A stretch of DNA of 64,000 nucleotides from Anthoceros angustus. Lineage: Eukaryota; Streptophyta; Anthocerotopsida; Anthocerotales; Anthocerotaceae. Below, piece after piece: positions 59,963-64,000 of the stretch. A program made the position numbers and the translations under genes. The stretch covers positions 1,414,001 through 1,478,000 of the forward strand of contig MU008167.1 in NCBI GenBank assembly GCA_010909165.1, written 5' to 3'. How positions within the stretch are numbered: position 1 is the first letter of the stretch; each line of letters begins with the position of its first letter. The notes under the pieces are model-generated. The model was not told the origin of the DNA, did no database searches, and was given only the letters and a program-made list of their open reading frames with translations.

Positions 59963-61445
59963 CAACTGCTCCAAACCACTGACAAGCCGCAACAACCTCA
60001 AACCGGCTCATTCACCTTCCACACCATCCAAAACAAGCACAGAAAGTTTGACACACGACCTCAAGCTCGACCGTCGCCTGGACGACCTGCTCTTGCTCTC
60101 AGAGATAGCTCTAGCCGGTGCCATGGCTCCCTGATGCAGCCCTCGGCGTTTCTGACACAAAGCTCCTCTCCTCCACACCGCTCATCCTTCTCGCCGGCCT
60201 CCTTGCCAGCCTCCACCACAACCTTTCCGCATCACAGCCGTCCCGCACCTCACATCTGTCGCACAAATTGCATGCAAGCATCAACCAACACACAAACCGC
60301 CGGATTGTGGACACCTCGTTCGCATAGGCGTTTCTCCGCTGCTCTTCCAAATTGCGGTGGATTGTGCAGAAAACGGTGAGCATTTTCACACCTGCAGCGG
60401 CATCCAGCTCGACATGTCTCTGGGAGCAGGCCATCGTGGAAGCTTCGTCTTCCTCCGCAATGCGACTCGCCTCGGTCGACCAGGAGAAAGCCCGCCTTGA
60501 ATTCGAGCGCACAAGGAGGAGCAGCTCGGCGAGCTTTGTAATCCATGGGAGGGAGAGGCCGGCGCGCGAGCATAGCCGATTTGAATTTACTGCCCTTTAC
60601 TGCAATCCCTGTATCGCCACGACGGCGGAGTAACTTCATTTCACGACCCAGCGACATGCGGCTTGCTACAACTGCCCGTCTGTAAGGACAATCCGAAGAT
60701 ACTTTGACTTTTGTGCTTCGACACTGCAGGTGGAACGAATCACGGCGTGTCCCTGTACATATGTAAGATGTTTGTGGTTCGGAGTCCTGGACCCATGTAC
60801 TACAGTCGTTCCAACCGCCTCCACAATCACATCGTGAAGGCAGTTGCTAACAACCATTCATTTTCCTGAAGCACACGCTGTTGCAGAGGCGAGGCACCTC
60901 TTAGGTTCAGGATGAAGAAGAGTTAAGAGGCAGAGTACAATGGCAGGCAGGAAGTTGATGAATAACAGTTATGAATAGGGCCAGGCCTGTGATTCTAGAA
61001 GCCTAGCCGGGGCTATCCTTGACAGAGTAGCCGAGCTCTGCTTTCTACTGGTTGCAAGAGGCAAACAGATCAGAGAAACAAATCAGCTTATTAACAAGTC
61101 GTGAAGCAAAAACTGGCCGCCACTCGAAATTACAAAGAACACATCCCAAGCTTCAACCAATCTCATAGAGAGAAACTACCCCGTAAGAATCAGGTTTGTA
61201 CATCTGAGCCCCGTGACTAGTAAAGTAAACAGCTGAGCGTCTCAGCCATAATGTGAACAGAGCTCGTTGGAGGGCCGTAGCAAGATGCAGATTAGTAGAA
61301 TGATTTGCGGTAGCACGGAAAGGGTAGCCTCGTTACCCGGAAACGTAGTCGATGGCCCCTTTCGCCACAACTGATGACGAGTTGTGGGTGCTGTAGATTT
61401 CAATAAAGCAACTTCATAAACACATTCACTAGTAGAGCAGAGGCA
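59963..61445. other. 5' region of the Slo-like gene and 3' side of SKD1
   Basis: On the minus strand an ATG at 60124 opens MAPARAISESKSRSSRRRSS in the same frame as channel exon 1, but a TGA lies between. An additional first exon joined by a short intron, or a non-coding leader, would explain this; I could not find splice sites that keep the frame. Further upstream (60124-60650) is GC-richer, promoter-like DNA. From about 60700 to 61445 no gene is visible apart from the SKD1 3' UTR. Confidence 0.45.
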
Positions 61446-63699
<2,254 letters not shown>

Positions 63700-64000
63700 C
63701 GCTCCTGCTCCTCCGGCAAGCCGCACACAGTCCCGTCGGCGGAGCGAGCCTCGTCCGTAGATCGCTGCAACAAAGATCCGAGACGTGAGACGAATTCACG
63801 GTTTCGGAAGACGCGCACGGGGCGTTCAGAGGCCCCGATTCCATTCACGATGACTCAGTATTCGCCTTACCTTGCGGGCCGAAGGTAGTGGACTAGCTGA
63901 CGCTCAGCAAGTGCTGACGAAAATGCCCGTTAATTTAACTTCAACGCGGCCGTGTGAAGCATTCCGGGATAACTCGGACTCGAGGTAAACCAAAGGTTTG
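63700..64000. promoter_or_regulatory. Leader and promoter side of SKD1/VPS4
   Basis: About 300 bp upstream of the VPS4 start codon up to the window edge. No gene is visible and no clear core promoter element. Confidence 0.4.

Overview
The window is nuclear DNA from a plant, most likely a non-seed land plant (bryophyte or lycophyte grade; I cannot fix the species). Reasons: spliceosomal introns of roughly 40-270 bp with GT-AG ends, two very long intronless PLS-class pentatricopeptide repeat (PPR) genes, plant-type gene families (phi-class GST, organellar ClpB, RABF2-type Rab5, glyoxal oxidases, SKD1/VPS4), a Slo/BK-like potassium channel that seed plants are not known to have, and abundant decayed plant transposons. 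Genes are relatively GC-rich; the spaces between them are AT-rich and full of transposon remains.

Layout. 0.9-5 kb: PPR gene 1 (+). 5-14 kb: no host gene; two degenerate tandem arrays and a PIF/Harbinger-type DNA transposon with matching terminal inverted repeats (10503-13713) carrying a broken HARBI1-like transposase. 14.2-15.2 kb: DUF716/TMEM45-like membrane protein (+). 16.3-17.3 kb: phi-class GST in three exons (+). 17.8-21.7 kb: ClpB chaperone in ten exons (-). 21.2-24.8 kb: a 1.8-kb head-to-tail duplication of the ClpB 5' end plus a LINE-type reverse transcriptase fragment; the second copy is riddled with one-base homopolymer losses and looks like an unpolished assembly duplicate. 24.8-27.1 kb: the LINE 3' end runs straight into a 1.8-kb minisatellite with a 14-bp unit. 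27.1-34 kb: AT-rich DNA with a CACTA-type transposon end and an inverted pair of copia gag fragments. 37.5-39.4 kb: glyoxal oxidase 1 (+). 40.8-41.4 kb: NAC-alpha (-), head to head with PPR gene 2 (41.6-45.0 kb, +). 47.6-48.9 kb: RABF2 GTPase in seven exons (+). 52.4-54.5 kb: glyoxal oxidase 2 (+), with the same intron positions as copy 1. 55-60 kb: Slo/BK-like K+ channel in 18 exons (-). 61.4-63.7 kb: SKD1/VPS4 AAA ATPase in eight exons (-).

The genes are unrelated housekeeping and stress genes and do not form one pathway. Two families occur twice (PPR and glyoxal oxidase), which points to old local or segmental duplication. The points most worth following are the plant Slo channel, the DYW-like tail of PPR gene 2 (one in-frame TGA and a lost catalytic Glu), the Harbinger element, and the ClpB/LINE/minisatellite junctions, where assembly error and biology need to be separated. 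Splice models were built by hand from reading frame, splice sites and family similarity; exon lengths agree in phase throughout each model.
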